DNA of 64,000 bases from Phycisphaerales bacterium. Its GTDB lineage: Bacteria > Planctomycetota > UBA1135 > UBA2386. A program made the translations under genes and the position numbers. The DNA is taken from contig JADCJE010000052.1 of assembly GCA_020247305.1 (NCBI GenBank), positions 1 to 64,000 on the forward strand. The letters are read 5' to 3'. Of the stretch, positions 45,301 through 54,301 are shown piece after piece (within the stretch, counting starts at the first letter, position 1; the number at the start of each line of letters is the position of its first letter). A model generated the notes under the pieces. It was not told the origin of the DNA and searched no databases. It was given only the letters and a program-made list of their open reading frames with translations.

Positions 45301-46218
45301 TCAGTATCGCTTGCCGCCGAGGGAATCGCCGGCCGCAGCGCGATCCGCAGGCCCGCGCGCGGCGTCGTGCGCGAGCCAACGCCCGATGGCATCGACGTGG
45401 TGCGGCATCGGCTTGCCGCGCAGCGCGTCGAGACTCCCGGTGTCGAGCACCGACCAAGCCGGCCGCGGGGCCGGTCGTTTGAGGTCGGCGGCAGACTGCT
45501 CGCCGACCGGCACGTGGCCGAGGCCGGCGGCCGCCAGCACGGCCACGGCGAAGCCGTGCCACGACACCGCGCCTTCGTTGGCGCAGTGGTAGATGCCGCC
45601 CGGCGCCCGCAGCGCCAGCACGTCGAGCAGCGCCTCGGCGAGGTCGCAGGTGAAGGTCGGCCGGCCGATCTGGTCGGTCACGACCGCGAGCGGCTGGCCC
45701 GACCGCGCCCGGTCGAGGATCGCGCGCGGGAAGTTCCGGCCGCCGGGGCCGAACACCCAGCTCGTGCGCACGACGCGGAAGCCGTCGCGGCCGTGCGCCA
45801 GCACCGCCTCCTCGCCCAAGCGCTTGCTGGCGCCGTAGGCCGACAGCGGGCGGGTCGGGGCGTCGAACGCGTACGGCGCGGTCGCCGCGCCGTCGAACAC
45901 GAAGTCCGTGCTGACGTAGACGAGTTCGCTGCCGGCGGCGGCCGCCGCCTCGGCGACCCAGGCAGTGCCGAGCGCGTTGACGCGGTAGGCGCCGAGCGGG
46001 TCCTGTTCGCACGCATCGACGTTGGTCGCCGCCGCGCAGTGCACGACCGCGCGCGGCGCTGCGCGGCCCATCGCGGCGAAGATCGCGGCCCGGTCCCCCA
46101 GCGGCATGTCGCGCGACGAGACGCCGACGGCGACCAGCCCGCGGGCCGCAGCCGCGGCCAACACGGCGCGGCCGAGTTGCCCGGTGCCGCCGGTGACCAG
46201 GATGTCGCTCGCCGCCAT
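45301..46218 (-). CDS. rfbD: dTDP-4-dehydrorhamnose reductase
   Basis: 305 residues. RmlD/RfbD carries out the last NAD(P)H-dependent reduction to dTDP-L-rhamnose. TGGTGQLGRAVLAAAAARG opens the protein; AAPRAVVHCAAATNVDACEQ, VYVSTDFVFDGAATAPYAFD, YGASKRLGEEAVL and GPGGRNFPRAIL are the family motifs. The gene is 19 bases upstream of rfbB and 8 bases downstream of rfbA. Confidence 0.93.
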   Translation of the reverse strand: MAASDILVTGGTGQLGRAVLAAAAARGLVAVGVSSRDMPLGDRAAIFAAMGRAAPRAVVHCAAATNVDACEQDPLGAYRVNALGTAWVAEAAAAAGSELVYVSTDFVFDGAATAPYAFDAPTRPLSAYGASKRLGEEAVLAHGRDGFRVVRTSWVFGPGGRNFPRAILDRARSGQPLAVVTDQIGRPTFTCDLAEALLDVLALRAPGGIYHCANEGAVSWHGFAVAVLAAAGLGHVPVGEQSAADLKRPAPRPAWSVLDTGSLDALRGKPMPHHVDAIGRWLAHDAARGPADRAAAGDSLGGKRY

Positions 46219-46226
46219 CGCCGCGC

Positions 46227-46961
46227 TCAGACGTCCATGCGGTTGGCGCCGTTCTCGCGCACCAACGTCGCCGAGCGGTACAGGGACTCGAAGGTGCCGG
46301 CGTCGGTCCACCAGCCCATGAGCACCTCGTAGGTGAGGTTGCCGCGGCGCACGTACTCGTTGTTGACGTCGGTGATCTCCAGCTCGCCGCGCTGGCTCGG
46401 CTTTAGCGTGCGGCAGATGTCGAACACCGCCGGGTCGTACATGTAGATGCCGATGACCGCGAGGTTGGTCTCCGGCTCTTTCGGCTTCTCGACGATCTTC
46501 ACGACCTTGCCGGCTTCGATCGTGGCGACGCCGAAGCGCTGCGGATCGTGCACTTCCTTCAGCAGGATCTTGGCGCCGCCGCCCTGGCGCTTGAAGTCGT
46601 CGGCGGCCTTCTTGATGTTGCCTTCGATGATGTTGTCGCCGAGCACGACGCAGATCGAGTCGCCTTCGGCGAAGGACTCGGCCAGCTTCAGCGCGTCGGC
46701 GATGCCGCCTTCGCCTTCCTGATAGGCGTAGTGCAGGCGCTTGAGGCCGAAGTCGGCGCCGTTGCGCAGCAACTGCAGGAAGTGGCCCGCCGAGTTGCCT
46801 CCGGTCACCACCATGATCTCGGTGATCCCCGCGTTCACGAGGCACTGGATCGGGTAGTAGATCATCGGCTTGTTGAAGATCGGCAACAGGTGCTTGTTGG
46901 TGATCTTCGTCAGCGGATAGAGGCGGCTACCGAGGCCGCCAGCGAGTACGACGCCTTTCAT
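46227..46961 (-). CDS. rfbA: Glucose-1-phosphate thymidylyltransferase, short form
   Basis: 244 residues, shorter than the usual 290-residue RmlA and of the short thymidylyltransferase type. It makes dTDP-glucose from dTTP and glucose-1-phosphate. GVVLAGGLGSRLYPLTKITN, KPMIYYPIQCLVNAGI, VVLGDNIIEGN and GIYMYDPAVFD and WTDAGTFESL are clear. The missing C-terminal part in short forms carries the allosteric site of the long form, so regulation may differ. Its ATG overlaps the upstream epimerase stop (ATGA). Confidence 0.93.
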   Translation of the reverse strand: MKGVVLAGGLGSRLYPLTKITNKHLLPIFNKPMIYYPIQCLVNAGITEIMVVTGGNSAGHFLQLLRNGADFGLKRLHYAYQEGEGGIADALKLAESFAEGDSICVVLGDNIIEGNIKKAADDFKRQGGGAKILLKEVHDPQRFGVATIEAGKVVKIVEKPKEPETNLAVIGIYMYDPAVFDICRTLKPSQRGELEITDVNNEYVRRGNLTYEVLMGWWTDAGTFESLYRSATLVRENGANRMDV

Positions 46962-47923
46962 GTTCGTGTGCCCGGGCTGGTGTTCGTCCGGTACCAGTCG
47001 AAGGTGCGCGCGAGGCCGGCCGCGAAGCCGATGCGCGGCGCGAAGCCGAAGCGCGCCGCGGCGCGCGACGAATCGGACAGCGAGTGCCGCACGTCGCCGC
47101 GGCGCGGCGCGGCCTGGGTCGGCGGCGGGATCGGACGCCCGCCCAGGTGGGGCCGCGCCAGCTCGCAGAGCGCCGCGTGGAGATCCAGCAACGTCGTCGA
47201 ACTGCCGTAGGCCAGATTGACGGTGACGCAGCCGTCGCTGTCGCCGTCGAGCGCCTGGATGACGCCGGCGACGACGTCCTCGACGTAGGTGAAGTCGCGC
47301 GACTGCAGGCCGTCGCCGTCGATGCGGGCCGAACGGCCGTCGAGGATCGCCCGACAGAAGGCCGCGATCACGCCGGAGTACGCGCTGTCGGCGGGCTGCC
47401 GCGGGCCGAAGACGTTGAAGAACCGCGTGACCACGACGCGCAGGCCGTAGACCCGGGCGAACGAGCGGCAGTACAGCTCGCCGGCGAGCTTGGCGGCGGC
47501 GTAGGGCGACAGCGGATCCTCGCGCAGGCCTTCGTGCTTGCGCGGCGCCTCCTGGTCGCCGTACGCGGAACTGCTGCCGGCATAGACGACGCGCGCGCCG
47601 CGCTGGCGCGCCGCGTCGAGCACCATCAGCGTGCCGGTGGCGCAGGCGTGGTGCGAGTCGATCGGTCGCTCGACCGACCGGGCGACCGACGGCAGCGCGG
47701 CGAGGTGCACCACCTTGTCGACGTCGGCGAAGGCGTCGGCGAGTGCGGTCGCATCCAGTATCGAACCGTGCACGAAACGCGCCTTCGTGCCGTCGAGGTT
47801 GCCGCGCTTGCCGGTCGACAGGTCGTCGAGCACCGTGACCTCGCGACCGCTGCGCTCGAGCAACTCGACGACGTGCGACCCGATGAAGCCAGCGCCGCCG
47901 GTGACGAGCACGCGCCGGCTCAC
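46958..47923 (-). CDS. NAD-dependent nucleotide-sugar epimerase/dehydratase
   Basis: 321 residues, extended SDR. VLVTGGAGFIGSHVVELLER near the start, then KVVHLAALPSVARSVERP, VYAGSSSAYGDQEAP, YAAAKLAGELYCRSFARVYG (catalytic Tyr/Lys) and FNVFGPRQ. These fit the UDP-glucose 4-epimerase-like group (including UDP-GlcNAc/GalNAc epimerases); the exact substrate is open. GTG start at 47923 with GGAGG five bases upstream. It overlaps its upstream neighbour in GTGA and rfbA in ATGA, so all are one operon. Confidence 0.9.
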   Translation of the reverse strand: MSRRVLVTGGAGFIGSHVVELLERSGREVTVLDDLSTGKRGNLDGTKARFVHGSILDATALADAFADVDKVVHLAALPSVARSVERPIDSHHACATGTLMVLDAARQRGARVVYAGSSSAYGDQEAPRKHEGLREDPLSPYAAAKLAGELYCRSFARVYGLRVVVTRFFNVFGPRQPADSAYSGVIAAFCRAILDGRSARIDGDGLQSRDFTYVEDVVAGVIQALDGDSDGCVTVNLAYGSSTTLLDLHAALCELARPHLGGRPIPPPTQAAPRRGDVRHSLSDSSRAAARFGFAPRIGFAAGLARTFDWYRTNTSPGTRT

Positions 47924-48885
47924 GCGATCCTCCCCGCCTGCTTCTCGGCGAGGTACCAGCGGCAGAAGCGCTCGACGCCCTCCGCGACGCCGACCGTGGG
48001 CCTGTAGCCGAGTTCGCGCTGCGCCGAGGCGACGTCGGCGAACGTGATCGGCACGTCGCCGGGCTGGTCGGGCAGGCGCTGCAGTTCGGCCTTGCGACCG
48101 AGCGCGCGCTCCAGGTGCGCGACGAGTTCGGCCAGCGAAGTCGTCGCCGAGCCGCCGAGGTTGTAGACCGCGAACGGCCGCGGCGGAGTGATCGCCGCCG
48201 CCACGCCGGCGACGATGTCGTCGACGTACGTGTAGTCGCGGCGCGAGGAGCCGTCGCCGAAGAACGGGATCGGCTTGCCGTCCGTGATCAGGCGCGCGAA
48301 CTGATGGATCGCCATCTCCGGCCGCTGCCGCGGCCCGTAGACGGTGAAGAAGCGCAGGCACGCAACCGGGTTGCCGCGCAGGTGGTGCCACGCGTGCACG
48401 ATCAACTCGCCGGCCTTCTTGCTCGCGGCGTACGGCGAGATCGGCCGATCGACGTTGTCGGTTTCGGCGAAGGGCACCTTGGTGTTGCCGCCGTAGACCG
48501 AACTGCTGCTGCCGAAGGCCAGGACCACTGCAGGATCGGCGATCTGCGACAGCAGCGTCTGGGTGCCGGTGACGTTCACGTCCATGTACCGCACCGGATC
48601 CGCGATCGACGGACGGACGCCGGCGAGGGCCGCGAGGTGGACCACCGCCCGCACGCCGGCGACCGCCTCGCGGCAGGCCGCAGCGTCGCGCAAGTCGCTC
48701 TGCCGGAACACGAAGCGCTCGCCCCCCAGGGCGGTCAGGCGCGCGAGGTTGGCGCGCTTGAGCCGCACGTCGTAGTACGGGTCGAGGTTGTCCAGCACGC
48801 GGACGGAGGCTCCGGCCGCCAGCAGGCGTTCAGCGAGGTGCGAACCGATGAACCCGGCTCCGCCGGTGATCAGGACAGGCGACAC
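47920..48885 (-). CDS. NAD-dependent epimerase, UDP-glucuronate epimerase-like
   Basis: 321 residues, first gene of the sugar-nucleotide operon. VLITGGAGFIGSHLAERLLA, LDNLDPYYDVRLKRANLARL, VVHLAALAGVRPSIADP, FGSSSSVYGGNTKVPF, SPYAASKKAGELIVHAWHHL and FFTVYGPRQRPEMAIHQFAR are typical of UDP-glucuronate 4-epimerase-type SDRs. The GTG at 48885 puts the Rossmann motif at the N-terminus as in its neighbours; an in-frame ATG at 48906 would add seven residues. Neither has a strong ribosome site. Divergent from the secreted protein gene at 49000. Confidence 0.9.
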   Translation of the reverse strand: MSPVLITGGAGFIGSHLAERLLAAGASVRVLDNLDPYYDVRLKRANLARLTALGGERFVFRQSDLRDAAACREAVAGVRAVVHLAALAGVRPSIADPVRYMDVNVTGTQTLLSQIADPAVVLAFGSSSSVYGGNTKVPFAETDNVDRPISPYAASKKAGELIVHAWHHLRGNPVACLRFFTVYGPRQRPEMAIHQFARLITDGKPIPFFGDGSSRRDYTYVDDIVAGVAAAITPPRPFAVYNLGGSATTSLAELVAHLERALGRKAELQRLPDQPGDVPITFADVASAQRELGYRPTVGVAEGVERFCRWYLAEKQAGRIA

Positions 48886-48999
48886 GGCCCCGTCTTGGTA
48901 CCCCATCCCCGCAGGCGATTCCACCTTGCGCCGAACCTTGGCCCGGCGCGACGGCCGGCCGCATGCAGCCGGTTGGCGGCGGCGGTTAGGATGCCGGCA

Positions 49000-49800
49000 A
49001 TGACGCCGCTCCGCGCGCACGTTCCTCTGCTGGCCCTGGTCCTCGCTGCTGCCGCCGTCGCCCAGGACGCGGCGCCGCCGGTCGATCCCGCGCTGCCCGA
49101 GCAGTTGAAGCAACTGCGCGCCTTCGTCATCGACACGAAGATGCTCAGCGACATGCAGGCGGTCGGCCTGATGCAAAAGCTGACGCAGAACCTCGAAACC
49201 CGCAACCCGAAGGACAAGGAGCGGCTCGCCAAGGCGTTCGGGGACGTCTTCCGCGCCGGCAAACTGCGCACCGGTCCGAAGGAGGTCCTCTACCGCGAAA
49301 CCGCCGACGAGCTGGCCAAGTTCGGCGAACTCGGCGCGCCGGAGATCCAGAAGGCGCTGGCCGACACCCGCTGGAAGGACAATCGGCCGCTGTTGTCGCA
49401 CATGATCCTGGCGCTCGGTCGCACGAAGGACGCCAAGCACGTCGACTGGCTGCTGGACACCACGACCCGCTCGCCGATCGACGAACTGCGGGCCGCCGCC
49501 GGCGAGGCGCTGGGCAACTTCACCGGACTCGACCTGCGTCCGCGACGGGACGTCGTCAAGGCGATCGTGCGCGAGTGGGGCAGCCTGCACTCCCGTGCAA
49601 CCACGCCCGATCCGACCGACCCGAGCGCCCCCATCGACCCGGACCCGCGCAACGCCCGCGAGACGCTGCGCGCGGTGGAAGGCAAGTGGTCCTCGACGCT
49701 GACGAAGCTGACCGGCGTCTCGCACTCCGGCTTCGCCGAGTGGCAGCGCTGGCTCAACAAGAACCCCGGATGGACGCCGCCGAGCGCCAAGAAGCCGTGA
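49000..49800 (+). CDS. Secreted hypothetical protein with helical repeats
   Basis: 266 residues. A signal peptide (about residues 1-22, VPLLALVLAAAAVAQ) is followed by helical text. ELGAPEIQKALADTRWKDNR and LRAAAGEALGNFTGLDLRPR have the look of HEAT-type repeats. The C-terminal third includes KWSSTLTKLTGVSHSGFAEW and is otherwise unknown. AGG nine bases before ATG 49000 favours it over the ATG at 48991. Its stop overlaps the next gene start (GTGA), so the two are coupled. Confidence 0.75.
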   Translation: MTPLRAHVPLLALVLAAAAVAQDAAPPVDPALPEQLKQLRAFVIDTKMLSDMQAVGLMQKLTQNLETRNPKDKERLAKAFGDVFRAGKLRTGPKEVLYRETADELAKFGELGAPEIQKALADTRWKDNRPLLSHMILALGRTKDAKHVDWLLDTTTRSPIDELRAAAGEALGNFTGLDLRPRRDVVKAIVREWGSLHSRATTPDPTDPSAPIDPDPRNARETLRAVEGKWSSTLTKLTGVSHSGFAEWQRWLNKNPGWTPPSAKKP

Positions 49801-50900
49801 GAAGCGGTCGTTCGCCTTCGGCGCTCGCCATCACCGTCCTCTGTGCGTGCCACGCGCCGGCGCAGACGCCGACGCCACCTTCGCCAGCCGCCGTGCTGGC
49901 GCAGGTGCGCGCCGCCAACCTCGCGCTCGACGACGCCCGCGCCGCGGTGCCGGCGCTGCAGTCGGCGCCGGTGACGATCCGGCTGCAGGCGAGCGACGCC
50001 CTGCGGGCGAACTACCTGCAGCGCACCGCGCGCCACGCCAAGGCCTGCGCCGAACTCGGCAAGGCGATCGCCGCCGCGGCCCCCAAGCGGGCCGAGCCCA
50101 AGGGCGGCAAGAAGCCGGCAGCCGACCCGATCGACGGCCACCGCAGCCGGGCGCTCGCGGCGTCACGGCGCGAGGGACTGACCAAGGAGATCATCCACGA
50201 CGTCATCGATCCCGAACTGAAGGCGCTCGCGACGGCGCTGTGGCCGGAGCGCGAGGCTCTGGTCTCCAAGGCGCCGGCGCTGCAGACGGCATTCGACGCG
50301 CTGCAGCGCGAGCGCGCGGAGTTGCTGCAGTGGTACGCGCTCTACGGCGATTCCACCGCCGGCCTCGAACTGCATCCCGACGCCGAGAAGCACTTCCTGA
50401 AGAACCCGCCGCCGTCGCCGCCCTTGCCACTCGCGGGCCTCGACGACGAGTGGATGGCATGGACACTGCTCACCATGCCCCTGTCCGCGCGCGACCGCAG
50501 CGCGCTCGAGGCGAACGAGACGCTCCGCGCGACGATGGACCCGCAGGAGATCGCCGGCAACACCGCGTTGAACCGGCTGCGGTGGCTGCTCGGACTGCCC
50601 GTGCTGCGCATCGATCCGAAGCTGGCAGCCGCGGCGCGCGACCACTCCCTCGACATGGAGACGCTCGGGTTCTTCGCCCACGAATCGCCGGTCGCCGGCA
50701 AGACGTCGCCCGGCGACCGCGCCGCACGCTTCGGCACCTCCGGCGGCGCCGAGAACATCGCCAGCGGCCAGGAGTCCGGCCCGGCGGCCGTGCAGTCGTG
50801 GTGGTACAGCCCGGGCCACCACCGCAACATGCTCGGCGGCCACGGTCGCGTCGGCCTGGGCCGCCACGCCCGAAAGTGGACGCAGATGTTCGGCGGCTGA
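49797..50900 (+). CDS. Secreted CAP (SCP/PR1-like) domain protein
   Basis: 367 residues. A signal-like start (ALAITVLCACHAPAQ), a helical middle of about 200 residues with Lys-rich KRAEPKGGKKPAADP, and a C-terminal CAP domain (about residues 250-365). It carries LNRLRWLLGLPVLRIDPKLA, HSLDMETLGFFAHESPVAGK, GGAENIASGQESG and AVQSWWYSPGHHRNML, with the two histidines of the CAP site. CAP proteins are exported and mostly of unknown activity. The GTG at 49797 overlaps the previous stop. Confidence 0.85.
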   Translation: MRSGRSPSALAITVLCACHAPAQTPTPPSPAAVLAQVRAANLALDDARAAVPALQSAPVTIRLQASDALRANYLQRTARHAKACAELGKAIAAAAPKRAEPKGGKKPAADPIDGHRSRALAASRREGLTKEIIHDVIDPELKALATALWPEREALVSKAPALQTAFDALQRERAELLQWYALYGDSTAGLELHPDAEKHFLKNPPPSPPLPLAGLDDEWMAWTLLTMPLSARDRSALEANETLRATMDPQEIAGNTALNRLRWLLGLPVLRIDPKLAAAARDHSLDMETLGFFAHESPVAGKTSPGDRAARFGTSGGAENIASGQESGPAAVQSWWYSPGHHRNMLGGHGRVGLGRHARKWTQMFGG

Positions 50901-51044
50901 CGCTCCGCGTAGCCGCCTTGCCACGGCGAAGCAGGATGGCGCCAGCCGTGGCTGCGGCGACCGCAGTTCGACGATTTTGCGCCCGAGACGCCGTTGTCGC
51001 CGCGATCTTCTAGACTAGAAACGCCCGACCGTCGCCCACCACCG

Positions 51045-52703
51045 ATGACGCCACGAGCCACCACGTCGCTGCGCGCACTCGCCTGTGCTGCCGCCCTGAC
51101 CCCGGCACTCGCCGCGCAACTGCCGGCCCCCTACGTGCCGCCGCAGAATCCGCAGTCGCCGGCCAAGATCGTGCTCGGCAAGGCGCTGTTCTGGGACGAG
51201 CAACTGTCGAGCGACGACACGGTCGCGTGCGGCACCTGCCACCTGCCCGAGTTCGGCGGCAGCGACGGCCGACCGGTCGGCGGCCTGCATCCCGGCGCGG
51301 ACAACGTCTTCGGCACCGCCGACGACGTGCATGGTTCAGCCGGCGTCGTGAAGTCCGCGCCGAACGGCAACTTCGCGTTCTCGTCGCTGTTCGGCGTCTC
51401 GCGCCAGGCGACCGGCCGGACCTCGCAGTCGACGCTCGGGGCCGCGCACCACGCCGAGTTGTTCTGGGATGGCCGCGCCAGCACGCAGTTCGTCGACCCC
51501 GAAACCGGCGCCACGGTGATCCCGATCGGCGGCGCCCTGGAGAGCCAGGCCGTCGGTCCGATCCTCAATCCGGTCGAGATGGGTCGGCCCGGCAGGACGT
51601 GGCAGGACGTGCGCAACAAGCTGCAAACGGCGACGCCGCTGCGCCTCGCCAGCAACCTGCCGCCCGACGTCGTCGCGGCGCTGCAGCAGAACCCGACGTA
51701 TCCGGCGCTGTTCACGGCGGCGTTCGGCGACGCGACGATCTCCGCGGCGCGCATCGGCATGGCGCTGGCGAGCTACCAGCGAACGCTCAACCCCGACGAC
51801 ACGCCGTGGGACCGCTACATGGCGGGCCAGAGCTCGGCGATGACGCCCGCGGAGAAGACCGGCTGGCAGTTGTTCCAGAACCAGGGCCGTTGCGCGGCGT
51901 GCCACTGGGCGCCGCTGTTCTCCGACGACCTGTTCCACAACCTGGGGCTGCGCTTCGTCGCCGAAGACATCGGCCGCGGCCAGTTCACGCCGTATGTCGA
52001 GGACCAGGGAGCGTTCAAGACGCCGAGCCTGCGCAACGCCGGCCTGCGGCCCCGGCTGTTCCACAACGGCCAATCGCCGGGACTCGGCGACCCCGCCCAG
52101 TGGACCGACCCGAACTCCTCGTTGCTGGTGTATTGGAACGGCAGCGGCGTCGATCCGTCGAACCTCGACCCCTTCATGCTGCCGCTGAACCAGCTCGGCG
52201 TGACGCAAGCCGAGGTGGCGCTGATCCAGGACTTCGTGCGCACGGCGCTCACCGATCAGCGCGCCGCGCTGCGGCTGCCGCCGTTCGACCATCCGGACCT
52301 CCGCAGCGCGATCGTGGCCCCGCCGCGCGTGTTCGGCGCCGCGCTCGCCGGCACGGCCGAACCGCGACTGCTCGACAGCGCGCCCACGTTCCCCGGCAAC
52401 GCGGACTACCGACTTGGACTCGCGGCCGGCAGCGCGACCACGGCGCTCGTCGCCTGGGGCTTCCAGTCGATCGAGCCCAACGCCTTCGTCGGCGCCCTGC
52501 CGTGGCACCTGCACGTCGCCGGCTGGAACCTGTTCTCGCTGACCGGCGCGCCCGGCCGGCCCGGCCTCGCCACGTGGCGACTGCCGCTGCCCGCCGACCC
52601 GGCGCTCGCCACCGTGCCGCTGTACTTCCAGATGTTCGCGCTCGACGGCGTGGCGCCCGGCGGCATCGCGTCGAGCCGCGGCTACGAGTTCTTCGTGCGC
52701 TGA
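51045..52703 (+). CDS. Di-haem cytochrome c peroxidase family protein with C-terminal beta domain
   Basis: 552 residues. A signal peptide (about 1-25) leads to a di-haem cytochrome c peroxidase/MauG-type core with haem motifs CGTCH (near residue 62) and CAACH (near 283), plus ELFWDGRASTQFVDPETGA and GAFKTPSLRNAGLRPRLFHN typical of the family. Periplasmic; it would reduce peroxide or catalyse an oxidation with electrons from a cytochrome. A beta-rich tail (about 445-552, from GNADYRLGLAAGSATTALVA) is of the kind found on other exported proteins in the window. A preceding 144-bp gap includes TCTAGACTAGA. Confidence 0.9.
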   Translation: MTPRATTSLRALACAAALTPALAAQLPAPYVPPQNPQSPAKIVLGKALFWDEQLSSDDTVACGTCHLPEFGGSDGRPVGGLHPGADNVFGTADDVHGSAGVVKSAPNGNFAFSSLFGVSRQATGRTSQSTLGAAHHAELFWDGRASTQFVDPETGATVIPIGGALESQAVGPILNPVEMGRPGRTWQDVRNKLQTATPLRLASNLPPDVVAALQQNPTYPALFTAAFGDATISAARIGMALASYQRTLNPDDTPWDRYMAGQSSAMTPAEKTGWQLFQNQGRCAACHWAPLFSDDLFHNLGLRFVAEDIGRGQFTPYVEDQGAFKTPSLRNAGLRPRLFHNGQSPGLGDPAQWTDPNSSLLVYWNGSGVDPSNLDPFMLPLNQLGVTQAEVALIQDFVRTALTDQRAALRLPPFDHPDLRSAIVAPPRVFGAALAGTAEPRLLDSAPTFPGNADYRLGLAAGSATTALVAWGFQSIEPNAFVGALPWHLHVAGWNLFSLTGAPGRPGLATWRLPLPADPALATVPLYFQMFALDGVAPGGIASSRGYEFFVR

Positions 52704-52726
52704 CGGCGCCCGCGCGCCTCGCGAGG

Positions 52727-54301
52727 TCAGCAGCGCACGCCGTCGACGATGCGCGCGATGCCGAGCGGATTGTCGTCGCGCAGTTCGGGCGGCAGCGCCG
52801 CCGCGGGCCAGTCCTGCCAGCACTGCGGACGTGTCCAGCGCGCGATCGACGTGACGCCGACCGCCGAATAGCGCGCGTCGGTCGACGCCGGGTACGGACC
52901 GCCGTGCACCATCGCGCCACAGACCTCCACTCCGGTCGGCACGCCGTTCGCGATCAGGCGACCGACGCGTTGCTGCAGCAGTGCGACGACATCGGCGTGG
53001 GCAGCGAGGTCGTCGCCCGCTTCGTGCACGGTGCCCGTGAGGTGGCCTTCGAGCGCGGCCAGCACGGCGCGCAGTTCCTTGGCGTCGGCGCAGCGCACGG
53101 CCAACACTGCGGGACCATAGATCTCGCGCCGCAACCGCGGATGCTTCAGCACGGCGGCGACGTCGGCGGTGAACAGCGTCGGACAGACCGCCGTCGCCGC
53201 CGCCCCCGCCCCACCAGCGCGGGCCGCGACCACGGCCGGCAACACGGCCACTTCCGCCACCGCGCTCTCGAAGCCGGCGCGGATCGAGGGATGCACCGCC
53301 GGACCGCCCTGGCTCGCGACAACGCGCTCCCGCAGGGCCGCGGCGAAGGCGTCGCCACCTGGACCGTCGATCCAGCAGACGAGGCCGGGGCTGGTGCAGA
53401 ACTGTCCTTGCGCCAACAGGGCCGACGCGGCGACCTGCTCGGCGATCCCGGCGCCGCGATGGGCCAATGCCTGCGGCAGCACGACGACGGGATTCATCGA
53501 GCCCATCTCGGCGAACACCGGGATCGGCCGCTGCCGCCGCGCCGCGCGATCGAGCAACGCCCTGCCGCCGGCGTGCGACCCGGTGAAGCCCACTGCCGCG
53601 ATCGCCGGGTGCTCGACGAGGCGCTCGCCGAGCGCGTGCTCGCGACCGTGCAACAGCGAGAACACGCCGTCGGGCAGGGCGCAGCCGCGGACGGCCGCCG
53701 CGACGACGCTGCCGACCAGTTCACTCGTGCCCGGATGCGCGGGATGGCCCTTCACGACCACCGGACAGCCGGCCGCGAGCGCCGACGCGGTGTCGCCGCC
53801 CGCGACCGAGTACGCCAGCGGGAAGTTGCTGGCGCCGAAGACCGCGACCGGACCGAGCGGCACGCGCATCGAACGCACGTCGGGCTTCGGCTGCGGTTGC
53901 CGCTGCCGGTCGGCGTGGTCGATGCGGGCGTCGACCCACGAGCCCTCCTCCAGCAGCGCGGCGAACTGCTGCAGCTGCAGCACCGTGCGCCCGCGCTCGG
54001 ACTGCACGCGCTGGGGCGGCAGCGCCGTCTCGGCGGTGACGCGCGCGAGCAGTTCGTCGCCGAGCCCCAGCAGGCCGTCGGCGATCGCGCGCAGCAGCCG
54101 CGCGCGCACGGTCGGCGGCGTCACCGCGAAGGCGACGGCGGCGGCGCCGGCGGCCGCAGCGGCGCGGTCGACCTGCGCTGGCGACGCTTCGCGGTAGGCG
54201 GGCGACAAGGCGGCGCCGCCGTGCGGGTCCATTGCCGTGAAGGACGGGCCGGCGCCGGCCTCCGGCGCACCGGCGAGGAAGTGGTCGCCGCGCAGGGTCA
54301 T
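52727..54301 (-). CDS. Alpha-ketoglutaric semialdehyde dehydrogenase-type ALDH
   Basis: 524 residues. NADP-dependent aldehyde dehydrogenase of the KGSA/2,5-dioxopentanoate group. GPVAVFGASNFPLAYSVAGG, VFAEMGSMNPVVVLPQAL (with the base Glu) and the catalytic Cys in LLAQGQFCTSPG are the family hallmarks; the Phe before the Cys fits this group. It is coupled to a DapA-like gene (ATGA overlap). The pairing is known from hydroxyproline, arabinose, xylose and glucarate pathways that end in 2-oxoglutarate. The pathway here is not fixed because other genes are absent. Confidence 0.88.
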   Translation of the reverse strand: MTLRGDHFLAGAPEAGAGPSFTAMDPHGGAALSPAYREASPAQVDRAAAAAGAAAVAFAVTPPTVRARLLRAIADGLLGLGDELLARVTAETALPPQRVQSERGRTVLQLQQFAALLEEGSWVDARIDHADRQRQPQPKPDVRSMRVPLGPVAVFGASNFPLAYSVAGGDTASALAAGCPVVVKGHPAHPGTSELVGSVVAAAVRGCALPDGVFSLLHGREHALGERLVEHPAIAAVGFTGSHAGGRALLDRAARRQRPIPVFAEMGSMNPVVVLPQALAHRGAGIAEQVAASALLAQGQFCTSPGLVCWIDGPGGDAFAAALRERVVASQGGPAVHPSIRAGFESAVAEVAVLPAVVAARAGGAGAAATAVCPTLFTADVAAVLKHPRLRREIYGPAVLAVRCADAKELRAVLAALEGHLTGTVHEAGDDLAAHADVVALLQQRVGRLIANGVPTGVEVCGAMVHGGPYPASTDARYSAVGVTSIARWTRPQCWQDWPAAALPPELRDDNPLGIARIVDGVRC

